DNA from: Chondrosia reniformis
Taxonomy: Eukaryota; Porifera; Demospongiae; Chondrillida; Chondrillidae
Length of the DNA: 64,000 nucleotides
Direction of reading: 5' to 3'
NCBI GenBank assembly: GCA_947172415.1
Contig: OX359192.1
Location: 1,118,501-1,182,500, forward strand
Shown piece by piece: positions 1 to 9,731 of the stretch (position 1 is the first letter of the stretch; every line of letters begins with the position of its first letter). The position numbers and the translations under genes are program-made. The notes below the pieces were generated by a model. That model searched no databases, was not told the DNA's origin, and worked only from the letters and a program-made list of their open reading frames with translations.

Positions 1-1978
1 TTGCTTTTGAAACATACAAGTAACTCTAGCTTCAGGACAGGAGTCTGCAAGATGAGTGTGAAGCTCAGACCTCTTTAGCTTCAACCAGTCATCACATTTA
101 TTTGGACAGAGAACGGGCCATTTATTGCAATACTGGCCATGTGAAGTAGTTATGGCCTTGCGATTTAGTGCAGAGAGACCTAGTCCCCCCTCATTGTGAG
201 CGTTACACAAGCGGCAATAAGCTGGATACTTTGGGCAACTGGCATCATGGGCTGATCTCTGATGTTTAAATATCTCTCTGCCACATCCATGGGGACATAC
301 TATGCTTTGATAACTACAGCTTTCTTGAATATGCTTCTCCACATCACGAAGCTCTCCTGTCCAGTCACACCCAAACTTATAGTTGGGGCAGAAAAGGATT
401 AGACCTTTAATCTGGCGATCCAGGCGGACGTCTTTAGAAGTATTTACTCCTGATACAGTGCAGAGGGGGCAGATATTCTTCTTTTTCTTCCATTTTAGGA
501 TGCACCCTGAGCAAAATGCCTGTCCACAGCAAGTGGTCTGGTGAGGGGAGTCAGCAAGACCATGGCAAATTAAGCAGGTGAACCAGTCCTCGGGTTTCTT
601 TGTGAAACAATAGTCCTTGTTTCTGTAGCCTGCCTCAAATGAATTGGGACTCTCACGATATCCAGCTGTTGGTTCATGTTTATTTTCTTCAGGAAAAGTA
701 CAAAACTCCTTTGGGAATAAGCCAACCTTTTCTCCTTTCTTCCCAAGTCCCCAGTTCTCCTCATTATTCCAATCCTTAACAGTGATGGAGTCACCAGGCT
801 GGAGGTTTAGAATATCAATACTAGTTGAGGCATATCTGCATAAAAACCTCACTTCTATAACAAAGAAAAAATGGAAAACTATTTGATAGCTAACAATGTG
901 AATTATGTAGTTTGTTAATCAAAGAAGAGTTACAGAGATATAATGAAAATAATATGTGTTTACCTGTTCCTTCGTCTACGTTTTGTGTTATTCTTTTAGG
1001 AAAACAATACTTCTCATAGGTTGAGCCGTCAGCCAAGGTAAATTTGGTACTAGGGACCTGGAAGGCTTGCTGGGGGCTAAGAGGACTGCGGAGCCCAAGA
1101 GAGAACCCTCCAGTACAAGGCTGTCCAACTATGCAAGACGCAGCAGGAAGCAGACCACTCTGTACGGTAGAGACAGCTTTGCTATCTGCACCACTAGTTA
1201 ACGAAGCAAATCCTAAGCTACAGTTTCCGAATATATTTGTAGCAGCTGTGTTAGAAGGTACTGTTTGTGTGACAAGCTTAGGAATATCCGGTTGAGCAGT
1301 ACTGACACTAATAGGGCTCGAGAATCCCAAGATAGAGCTTCCAGCGGTAGGAATGTTGTATGACACTGTTGAGGTTTCATTAGCACTGTGCAAGGGGGTG
1401 CTCCTTTTACTCAGGTCCGGTGCAGTAGGCTGTACTCCTAGCGTGGCGTTACTGGGTACACTAACGCTTACATTCTGGTGCCAGGTGCTTAAAAGCGCTG
1501 TTGTAGAATGGATGGTTGTAGCAGGTGCTGGAACTCTAATCAGACTGTTAACGGAAACAGCTGGAAAGAGGCATCGATTCGTTTGCAGCCCGGTGGCACT
1601 TGGCCCTATCACGTCGGCGATTGGCACGGGCGCTGGTGCTACGTTTCCCTGACCTCCTGAAGCAACACCATTCACTGGAGCCCTAGTTGCTACCTCATTC
1701 ATACGAGCAGGGCTGGTTTGAAAGAGAGTTATTCCTTCCGGTATGAATGTAAATGCTGATGTATTCGGAACAATCGGCTCAGTGTATCTTTGGAAACTAT
1801 CTCTCTCCCAGTTCTCGACTAGACGTCTAATTAGATCTGCTTTCACCCCACTGACTGGCAATCCATACTCGCGTAAGAAAACTCTCAACTCGTACACTCT
1901 TAGGGCACTTAGGAGTTGCTCAAGTTCTGACCGAGTGGAGGACTTTTGTCGACCTAAAATCTGTCTTGCTACCTCCAT
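1..1978 (-). CDS. SAP-SH3-RING-TRAF zinc finger protein (3' end off window)
   Basis: Two exons are visible, 964..1978 and 1..854 (donor at 963, acceptor at 855-856), together 623 codons in frame; the gene continues past the left edge. Domains in order: SAP (about residues 17-51, core LRVYELRVFLREYGLP); a long Ser/Thr/Pro-rich linker; an SH3-like fold (about 341-390, ending NWGLGKKGEKVGLFPKEF); a RING finger (about 418-458, starting CLIC and ending CPLC); then TRAF-type zinc fingers with repeated C/H pairs up to the edge. RING and TRAF-type fingers together are known from E3 ubiquitin ligases of the TRAF and LNX type. SAP domains bind DNA and SH3 domains bind proline motifs. The RING has CGQAFC where a His is usual (CGHxFC), so one zinc ligand may be replaced. 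E3 activity is inferred. The SAP and SH3 calls rest on motif reading. The start is the first ATG before the SAP domain. Confidence 0.75.
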
Positions 1979-2374
1979 GTTTTATCAACTGAAAGGTCAG
2001 CATCACCACACCCAAATATTTGTAACCCACAAACGAATTACTGGGGCCATAGGGAAAAAGGAAGAAAAATTATACAAACTCTGTATCCCTCTCTTTAGGC
2101 TCAATGAAATAAATATCAAATGCATGAATCCTACAAGCAAGGGTGTTGTATGATTCATGCGTATATAGCTAATGCTTCATTGTGTAACATCCCTTTCTTG
2201 TTTCTGTGCTTTTTGTGCCATCCCTACATCTTCACTATTTTTGTATTGTTCTCTCTATAGTATTATATAGCTATGCATTGTAGTGAATATGTAAAATTAG
2301 ATATAATAGATCTATAGAGCCATGCATATACGAGTGAATACGTTATAATTATAAAGTGGAATGAATAAGTTTAA
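1979..2374. other. Intergenic, AT-rich
   Basis: This holds the promoter side of the SAP-RING gene and the 3' flank of the fucosyltransferase-like gene. A segment near 2270-2374 resembles 6036-6083 upstream of the second copy's stop, so the duplication reaches slightly past the coding end. I see no gene here. Confidence 0.5.
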
Positions 2375-3751
2375 TTAATATCTTATGATGGGATAAAGAT
2401 GACTGGGACAATGATCACAACAGATTTGTTTTTGATAAGGTATGAGTCCTAGGTTAGATGATAAGGTGGAAAAAGTGCTCTTAGCCAAGATTAAATATTC
2501 AGAACTGGCTAACAACCAAACATCTACTAAGGCGTTGTAAAAACTCTTCTGACATTTCGCAATAGAAATATGTTTTGCTAAAGCCACATCCTTTTGTGTG
2601 TGAATGGCTTCAATGTCAGTACTTACAATCTTGGAGCTACCAAAATTAATTCTTGCATATTTCTTTAGCTCAGTGGAATCCGTTATCAACAAAAGAGGAA
2701 AATCAATGTCATGGTCTTGCATGAACCTTAGAGCACAACGAATTTTTCTAGCCCAGGTCACTTTATTCTGCGCTAAGCGTCCCACACGTTCTTTCCTCCC
2801 ATTGGAAAAAAGTCCGGTACGAACGTGTAAAGAAACATATTTGCTTGGAAGGCCCGGCTCAATTTTAAACGCTTCAATTTGCTTAGAGAGAGCGTCGGGT
2901 TGACCAAAGTCAAGTAGTAAATGCGTAAGCAAAGCTGAAATGAAGACAAGGATTCGATCATCTTGATGAGGAAGTTGTCTAAATAGGAACATCTCATTTG
3001 TTCCACATTGCTCGTTAAAGTGAATATCTACATACACATCACCTAATAGAACCTTTGTTTTGCTAAACATGGCCTCACAATCCAGTTTCTGATGTGGCCC
3101 TTTCCGAATATGCAGCCTCCGATCTAGCTCATCAGTGACCCTCCAAGGAATTACATTTGGCTTCCAAAGTAGGATAGTTTCGTTACACTGAGGAACAAAA
3201 TCGGCGAGGAAAAATCGTCTTGATAATATGGAAAGTAGGAAGGCAATTCTAGTATTCGCTACCATGCCGCCAATACCTATATACTTGGCTTTCCCCCGCT
3301 GAACGTGCATCCATTTAATGTCACTGTTAAATATTTCTGTGTCTCCATCCTTAATTCTCTTGTCAATATCTTTAACCCACTGAATATAATCATATATCTT
3401 CAACACAACTTGCCGAAAAGAACTATTTTGTTGGGCAGAGCATACTACCTTATTGCACTCCTCTATAAAATCTTGGCGTACTGGTAGAGAACTTTTGGAG
3501 TCATTTAGTAACCCTTGGCACAACATCACACAATCGTCTTTCCTTCCTTTACTAACAGGAAAGCTTGGAAAGGTTGGAGGTTCAAAGTTATCTGCAGATG
3601 GCTGAATAGACGCTGCATGTACGACCGTCTTGCCGCGATCGATTAGGGCTTTTGAACTTGAGGAACTTGGAGCTTGAAAACTAAATATAGCAATCAATGT
3701 TATTGCTATAGTTAGATAAAATAATATCTGCAGTGTCTTCATTGCAAACAT
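2375..3751 (-). CDS. Fucosyltransferase-like type II membrane enzyme, intact copy
   Basis: This is an intronless ORF of 458 residues. I start it at the ATG at 3751, which opens the peptide MFAMKTLQILFYLTIAIT; the upstream extension has only a non-ATG start. Residues about 5-25 form a single N-terminal membrane anchor, followed by a Ser-rich stem and a cysteine-containing lumenal domain, the layout of Golgi glycosyltransferases. The segment GIGGMVANTRIAFLLS and the later HVRTG resemble the nucleotide-sugar loop and H-x-R-x-G motif of fucosyltransferase superfamily enzymes. The C-terminal FYNALVDVWLLASSEY is also typical of that fold. Donor and acceptor sugars cannot be read. The copy at 6084..7710 is nearly identical across the lumenal domain. 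A TA-flanked MITE sits 43 bp upstream of the start, so promoter input may differ between copies. The family assignment is by motif only. Confidence 0.6.
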   Translation of the reverse strand: MFAMKTLQILFYLTIAITLIAIFSFQAPSSSSSKALIDRGKTVVHAASIQPSADNFEPPTFPSFPVSKGRKDDCVMLCQGLLNDSKSSLPVRQDFIEECNKVVCSAQQNSSFRQVVLKIYDYIQWVKDIDKRIKDGDTEIFNSDIKWMHVQRGKAKYIGIGGMVANTRIAFLLSILSRRFFLADFVPQCNETILLWKPNVIPWRVTDELDRRLHIRKGPHQKLDCEAMFSKTKVLLGDVYVDIHFNEQCGTNEMFLFRQLPHQDDRILVFISALLTHLLLDFGQPDALSKQIEAFKIEPGLPSKYVSLHVRTGLFSNGRKERVGRLAQNKVTWARKIRCALRFMQDHDIDFPLLLITDSTELKKYARINFGSSKIVSTDIEAIHTQKDVALAKHISIAKCQKSFYNALVDVWLLASSEYLILAKSTFSTLSSNLGLIPYQKQICCDHCPSHLYPIIRY

Positions 3752-3794
3752 ATGCTGGTATAATTGGGGCGAGTCTGAGCGAGCCACCTATTTA

Positions 3795-4243
3795 CAGTGT
3801 AACCCGGATAATCCGCCACAATTTGTTCAAGCATTTTTTGGCGGAATATTGAGTGGCGGATTAACCAATTATCATCATTACGTAATAATATTTATAGCCA
3901 GCTAAATGAAACGATAAACGATATTTGCTCCTGCGTTGCCGTCGAATTCTTCCTCTTATAGTCACATATCGGGCGATTTTTAAGTTTTGGAACGCTTAGA
4001 GGCCATCTCTAAGATTTACTTCATACGATTAAAATCTTGACGAAAGCGGCGGATTACGAAGGTGGAAAACACCTTTAAATGTGCAATTATTATTGAGGCG
4101 AGAAAATAATGGCGGATGGCGGATTCGGCGGTTGGCGGATTACATAGATACTTCTAATATGCAAATGAATTCGTTCTATACAAACTCAGGCGGATTAGGC
4201 GGTTTGGCCTATTATCCGGCGGTATAATAAGCGGGTGACACTG
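3795..4243. mobile_element. Non-autonomous DNA transposon (MITE), TA target
   Basis: Terminal inverted repeats CAGTGTAACCCG and its near-complement CGGGTGACACTG bound a 449-bp unit flanked by TA on both sides. Internal sequence repeats GGCGGATTA-like words. There is no ORF. It is absent upstream of the second fucosyltransferase copy, so it inserted after, or was lost around, the duplication. Confidence 0.7.
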
Positions 4244-4646
4244 TACATGCAAGGTATTGTGTTAACAGTCAGGCTTTTCAGAATATAATAGCCACCTATT
4301 TACAAGGTTTTGAGTTAAAAGGGACCCATCAAGACATCAAAATCACACATTCAAAATATGTAACAACAAAATTATATAATATTATAATAAAGCTAGAATC
4401 ATAAAGATAGTAGTAGAAGATAGTGAAAGATAAAGAAAATCAGTTTACCTTTTGTTGTCATTCATGATTGGTCATCTACTTCTTACAATGGAAGGTGTGG
4501 TTTTTCCAAAGGAATGGTGTAGAAGGATTAAAAATCTTTTTAAAGCATTTGGTGGTAATTCTCAGTACCTCTGTCAATGTATTGCCATCAGATGGCTATA
4601 GCTAGCCTTACAGCTGCCCCATAACATTTGTAATGCCACCTTCTAT
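4244..4646. other. Intergenic, no gene seen
   Basis: AT-rich sequence without a supported ORF or a repeat I recognise. Confidence 0.4.
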
Positions 4647-4878
4647 CACAGGATCAAATTTCAGGTTTCAGAAGGCATGAAACCTATTTGAAACCCTTTT
4701 GAACTGCCAGGTTTCAAAAGGTATGAAAGTATGTATAAAACTCGGAAAGGGGGCTGTTAAAACTTGAAACTCGTGAAATTAATCTGTTAGTACATTCTTG
4801 AGCACCCTTTGAAACCTGGCTGTTCAAGAAGTTTCAAATAGATTTCACACCGTATGAAACCAGTAATTTGATCCTGTG
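4647..4878. mobile_element. MITE family A, copy 1
   Basis: A 232-bp unit with inverted ends CACAGGATCAAAT and ATTTGATCCTGTG, rich in GGTTTCA/TGAAACC words that pair internally. Further copies lie at 5815..6017 and 8477..8712, with a fragment near 9545. TA occurs on both flanks. Confidence 0.75.
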
Positions 4879-5320
4879 TATATACTGCAGCTGTAGTCAT
4901 CAGTTCAGCAGATCCCTCAGATTACACTTGTCCTAAGTGCACCAGCAACTCGATTGATTTGCAGATGACATTAAGACCAGCTAGATGGCAAGATGGGAGT
5001 AACCTACAACCTACACCAAGGAAAATACATGACGTGGATGGCTCTATTGTAATACATATCTAGAGTTAAACTTTACAAATGTCCAAAAGGACATGAATTT
5101 AAGTTCTTGAGTCAAATTCCTCTACAGGAGGTAATACCTTTTGTTCTATATGGCACAGAACTGGCTTTACTTACAACTTGCTTGAACTACTTCAGTCACT
5201 GGTTCTTGCTGGTATTAGCATAAGTGCTATTGCCAACACACTGAAGAATACTTTCAATTTAACAATATGTATCATAAGATACACACTTATCTTAATGCAT
5301 GCTCCAGAAATGCCCTTTCT

Positions 5321-5814
5321 TACTATAATTAGTAAGGATGATGTCCCATTCATATGCTGTAGCATTGCATTTATGATGAAGCATAGAATGAGGCCAAGAA
5401 AAGAATCGAAGTATAGTCAAAAGAGGTCGAGTATCTTACTATAGAGAACAAATTAATGAAAAAGTAAAGGAACTTGTAAGAAAAATGAAATACTTCTAAA
5501 ATCTAATTAAAGGACAAGGAAATCGACTGCCTGAAGAAGGACATACAGAAGGATCTAGTCAATAGAGAGAGAAACCTGGACTCGGAAGACAGTACCCGAA
5601 ACATTGTGAACTGAGGTTATGAAGAAGAAAAGAAAGAAGAACAAAGACAGACCCATAGGGAAAAGTTGACTGGCCCTGGTGGATCCATGTAGTAGAGATA
5701 TTGATAATTGAGGAAGTTAATTCAAAGGAGGGATAATAAGGATATATGCATATGGTGGTTTGAACTAACCAGGAATGAAGAGCTATTGGCAGAAAGAAAG
5801 TAGATGGAATGCAT
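5321..5814. repeat. Duplicated block, left copy
   Basis: This sequence recurs at 8041..8476 with scattered changes and small indels. Each copy is followed directly by a family A MITE, so block and MITE were copied together. A weak plus-strand reading frame (5178..5444) crosses its left edge. The shared part of that frame reads SKDDVPFICCSIAFMMKH, but stops follow soon and I do not recognise it. The 442 bp before the block (4879..5320) show nothing else. Confidence 0.7.
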
Positions 5815-6017
5815 CACAGGATCAAATGTCAGGTTTTATAAGGCATGAAACCTATTTGAAACTCTTTGAACAGCCAGGTTTCAAAAGGTATGAAGGTATG
5901 TATAAAAATGTTAATCTTCATTCATCTTTTAGCACATATACGTACATGTCACCCTGTGAAACTTATAAAAGTTTCAAATAGGTTTCATACCAAGCATATA
6001 TGAGATTTTACCCTGTA
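5815..6017. mobile_element. MITE family A, copy 2 (degenerate right end)
   Basis: The left end CACAGGATCAAAT is intact. The right end has decayed to TTTTACCCTGT. It is shorter than the other copies and has lost part of the interior. Confidence 0.6.
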
Positions 6018-6083
6018 CACAAAATTCATTATATTATGCATTGTAGCCATATTCAAGTTAATACATTATAATGAATAATTTAA

Positions 6084-7710
6084 TTAATATCTTATGATGG
6101 GATAAAGATGACTGGGACAATGATCACAACAGATTTGTTTTTGATAAGGTATGAGTCCTAGGTTAGATGATAAGGTGGAAAAAGTGCTCTTAGCCAAAAT
6201 GAAATATTCAGAACTTGCTAACAACCAAACATCTACTAAGGCGTTGTAAAAACTCTTCTGACATTTTGCAATAGAAATATGTTTGGCTATTGCCACATCC
6301 AATTGTGTGTGAATGGCTTCAATGTCAGTACTTACAATCTTGGAGCTACCAAAATTAATTCTTGCATATTTCTTCAGCTCAGTGGAATCCGTTATCAGCA
6401 AAAGAGGAAAATCAATGTCATGGTCTTGCATGAACCTTAGAGCACAACGAATTTTACTAGCCCAGGTCACTTTATTCTGCGCTAAGCGTCCCACATGTTC
6501 CTTCCTCCCATTGGAAAAAAGTCCGGTACGAACGTGTAAAGAAACATATTTGCTTGGAAGGCCCGACTCAATTTTAAACGCTTCAATTTGCTTAGAGAGA
6601 GCGTCGGATTGACCAAAGTCAAGTAATAAATGCGTAAGCAAAGCTGAAAGGAAGACAAGAATTCGATCATCTTGATGAGGAAGTTGTCTAAATAGGAACA
6701 TCTCATTTGCTCCACATTGCTCGTTAAAGTGAATATCTACATACACATCACCTAATAGAACCTTTGTTTTGCTAAACATGGCCTCACAATCCAGTTTCTG
6801 ATGTGGCCCTTTCCGAATATGCAGCCTCCGATCTAGCTCATCAGTGACCCTCCAAGGAATTACATTTGGCTTCCAAAGTAGGATAGTTTCGTTACACTGA
6901 GGAACAAAATCGGCGAGGAAAAATCGTCTTGATAATATGGAAAGTAGGAAGGCAATTCTAGTATTCGCTACCATGCCGCCAATACCTATATACTTGGCCT
7001 TCCCCCGCTGAACGTGCATCCATTTAATGTCACTGTTAAATATTTCTGTGTCTCCATCCTTAATTCTCTTGTCAATATCTTTAACCCACTGAATATAATC
7101 ATATATCTTCAACACAACTTGCCGAAAAGAACTATTTTGTTGGGCAGAGCATACTACCTTATTGCACTCCTCTATGAAATCTTGGCGTACTGGTAGAGAA
7201 CTTTTGGAGTCATTTAGTAACCCTTGGCACAACATCACACAATCGTCTTTCCTTCCTTTACTAATAGGAAAGCTTGGAAAGGTTGGAGGTTCAAAGTTAT
7301 CTGCAGATGGCTGAATAGACGCTGCATGTACGACCGTCTTGCCGCGATCGATTGAACTTGATGAACTTGGAGCTTGAAAACTAAATATAATGGAATAAGG
7401 ATGTCTTCTAACTGCGTCGAACTTATCTTTGTAAAGGTTCATTTTTCGACTTTTAGAGCGTCTAGAGACGCAGTTTTTTTCTCGATTCTTCTGTCTGCCA
7501 AACGTTTCGACCCTGGGGGTCTTCTTCAGTGACTGAAGAAGACCCCCAGGGTCGAAACGTTTGGCAGACAGAAGAATCGAGAAAAAAACTACGTCTCTAG
7601 ACGCTCTAAAAGTCGAAAAATGAACCTTTACAAAGAAAACTAAATATAGCAATCAATGTTATTGCTATAGTTAGATAAAATAATATCTGCAGTCTCTTCA
7701 TTGCAAGCAT
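6084..7710 (-). pseudogene. Fucosyltransferase-like gene, second copy, N-terminus disrupted
   Basis: It is nearly identical to the gene at 2375..3751 from the stem to the stop codon. The original start and membrane anchor are still present at 7649..7710 (MLAMKRLQILFYLTIAIT), but a 259-bp insertion at 7390..7648 separates them from the catalytic part. Because 259 is not a multiple of three, the original frame runs into a TAG inside the insert. The catalytic ORF stays open and could restart at an ATG in the insert (MNLYKDKFDAVRRHPYS), giving an enzyme domain without its Golgi anchor. The lumenal part shows few substitutions and no stops, so the insertion is young or the ORF is still used. I call it a probable pseudogene; a soluble product is possible. 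Confidence 0.65.
7390..7648. mobile_element. Fold-back insertion with 14-bp direct repeat
   Basis: Most of the insert (7431..7634) is a near-perfect inverted repeat with arms of about 100 bp meeting at about 7533 with almost no loop. The host word GAAAACTAAATATA occurs at 7376..7389 and again at 7635..7648, while the intact paralog has it once. That marks the insertion and its target duplication. There are no coding motifs. Confidence 0.75.
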
Positions 7711-8040
7711 ATGCAGGTATAATTTATAATGTATAATATGGGATGTGATACGTTTGGAATACCTACGTCGTTACGACGCTGGGACCTGTTACGATATACT
7801 TGCTCCCAGTATGGGTAACACCTCTAAGTTAGACCCATATTTGGAGCAAGTATTGCGTAAGTTTAGGGTCTGATTTCATCATACTAACTTCGGAGATAAA
7901 ACTTATGCATGGCAGATCTAGATGAATGGGGTATAGGAGATTTGTATCCTGAAAAATAGTGTGACAAGAAAGCGATATATTAGTTGTTTAAATGTATCAA
8001 GGCAATGACAGGCCTACCCATCCTGTTATAGGATTGCCCA
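7711..8040. other. Intergenic, no gene seen
   Basis: Upstream flank of the disrupted copy; no repeat or ORF that I can support. Confidence 0.4.
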
Positions 8041-8476
8041 AACGGTAATTAGTAAGGATGATGTCCCATTCGTATGCTGTAGCGTTGCGTTTATGATGAA
8101 GCATAAAATGAGGCCAAGAAAAGAATCGAAGTATGGTCAAAAGAGGTCGAGTATCTTACTATAGAGAACAAATTAATGTAAGAAAAATGAAATACTTCTA
8201 AAATCTAATTAAAGGACAAGGAAATCGACTTCCAGAAGAAGGACATACAGAAGGATCTAGTCAATAGAGAGAGAAACCTGGACTCGGAAGACAGTACCCG
8301 AAACATTGTGAACTGAGGTTATGAAGAAGAAAAGAAAGAAGAACAAAGACAGACCCATAGGGAAAAGTCGACTGGCCCTGGTGAATAATAAGGAGGGATA
8401 ATAAGGATATATGCATATGGTGGTTTGAACTAACCAGGAATGAAGAGCTATAGAAATAGAAAGTAGATGGAATCAT
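8041..8476. repeat. Duplicated block, right copy
   Basis: Homologous to 5321..5814, with a deletion of roughly 50 bp in the middle relative to the left copy. It ends at the same MITE junction. Confidence 0.7.
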
Positions 8477-8712
8477 CACAGGATTAAATGTCAGGTTTCA
8501 TAAGGCATGAAACCTATTGGAAACTCTTTGAACAGCCAGGTTTCAAAAGGTACGAAAGTATGTATAAAACTCAGAAAGGGGGCTGTTAAAATTGAAACCC
8601 ATGAAATTAATCTATTAGTACATATTTGAGCACCCTAGCTTTGAAACCTGACTGTTCAAGAAGTTTCAAATATAGGTTTCATGCCATATGAAACCTGAAA
8701 TTTGATCCTGTG
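8477..8712. mobile_element. MITE family A, copy 3
   Basis: A 236-bp copy with both ends recognisable (CACAGGATTAAATG and ATTTGATCCTGTG). A further fragment (GGTATGAAACCTATTTGA and following) lies at 9560..9620. Confidence 0.7.
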
Positions 8713-8813
8713 CATGAATTTTGGAAATCAAAAAGTTATACCCAGCCAATTACATAAGAGCCATTTTTAGGAAGCAGCATGCATGACAGCAAGCAGTAAC
8801 ACCCAACAGTTTT

Positions 8814-9330
8814 TTGAGGAGTTCCAATTCCTTAAATTTAAATGTAGGTAGAAGAAAAGAGTTTCTGCTTAGAAATAATGATAGCTTGAACATTAGTAAT
8901 GATAGTGTTGGTGGTCGATCGGGAGGGTTTAAATGTGTATGTTGGAATGTACAAGGAAGGTCTGATATTGATAAAGGAGAGCAAGAATGCTTTATAAGAC
9001 CAAATGATGCAAGAGTCCATATCCTGGCCATGACTGAAATATGGCTACAAGGAAATGAATCAGTCAAAGTTCAGAACTATACATGAGTGGGAAACAACCG
9101 TTTAAAGATATTCATAAGAGACCACTTAGGGGATCCGGCCAAGTTGGAGTTCTTATTAAGAACTCTATTTTTAGTAGATACACTGTCCACCTTCTAGATG
9201 ATAGCCAACAGGATATCCTATATAACACATAAACCGCATCCAGGTCAGTGTGCACATGGTGTATATATATGGTGTTAAAGGAAACAGACATACATGGGTC
9301 CCGCTTTAGTATACAGTCTGGGACTAGTGG
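8814..9330 (+). mobile_element. LINE remnant, endonuclease domain fragment
   Basis: The frame 8814..9086 contains FKCVCWNVQGRSDI and ILAMTEIWLQGNE, which match the start of the APE-type endonuclease of non-LTR retrotransposons (N-x-x-R, then T-E-x-W-L). After a stop, another frame at 9122..9229 gives GSGQVGVLIKNSIFSRY and a D-D-S-Q-Q-D-I-L stretch, the expected next part of the same domain. A third short piece (KPHPGQCAHG) continues at about 9230. Stops and frameshifts make it dead. The rest of the element is missing. Confidence 0.6.
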
Positions 9331-9731
9331 GGGGAGGGCATTAATGTGGTATATACACTTTATATGTTTCTGCTGTTTGTTTGTTCTTGGTGTGCACGTC
9401 ACACCTCATTTTCTTAGCAAATAATTAATCCTCACAGCAAAATCTTGAAAATGCTTAATTACTGCTATACTTTTACCAATGACCCGTAAGTCTATGAATG
9501 TAGACAATCTATAGATTGTGTACATTCATTGTGTCACCACCACAGAACCAAACATTCCAGGGGGTATGAAACCTATTTGACACTATTTGAATTACAATGT
9601 TTCAAAAGGTACGAAGATACCTATATGTATTATAGTCTAAGATTTTAAGTGACTAACGTAATTCATATGTAGTCCTAACAAAATACACCTTCTACAGTAT
9701 TCTCTAAACTTGACAGTTTTAAGTTCAATTC

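Noticed and set aside
1044..1652. Plus-strand ORFs opposite the SAP gene
   Set aside because: Shadows of the minus-strand exon; no domains or splice logic.
2604..3487. Plus-strand ORFs MASMSVLTILELPK and others over the fucosyltransferase
   Set aside because: Repeated identically over the second copy because they are antisense shadows.
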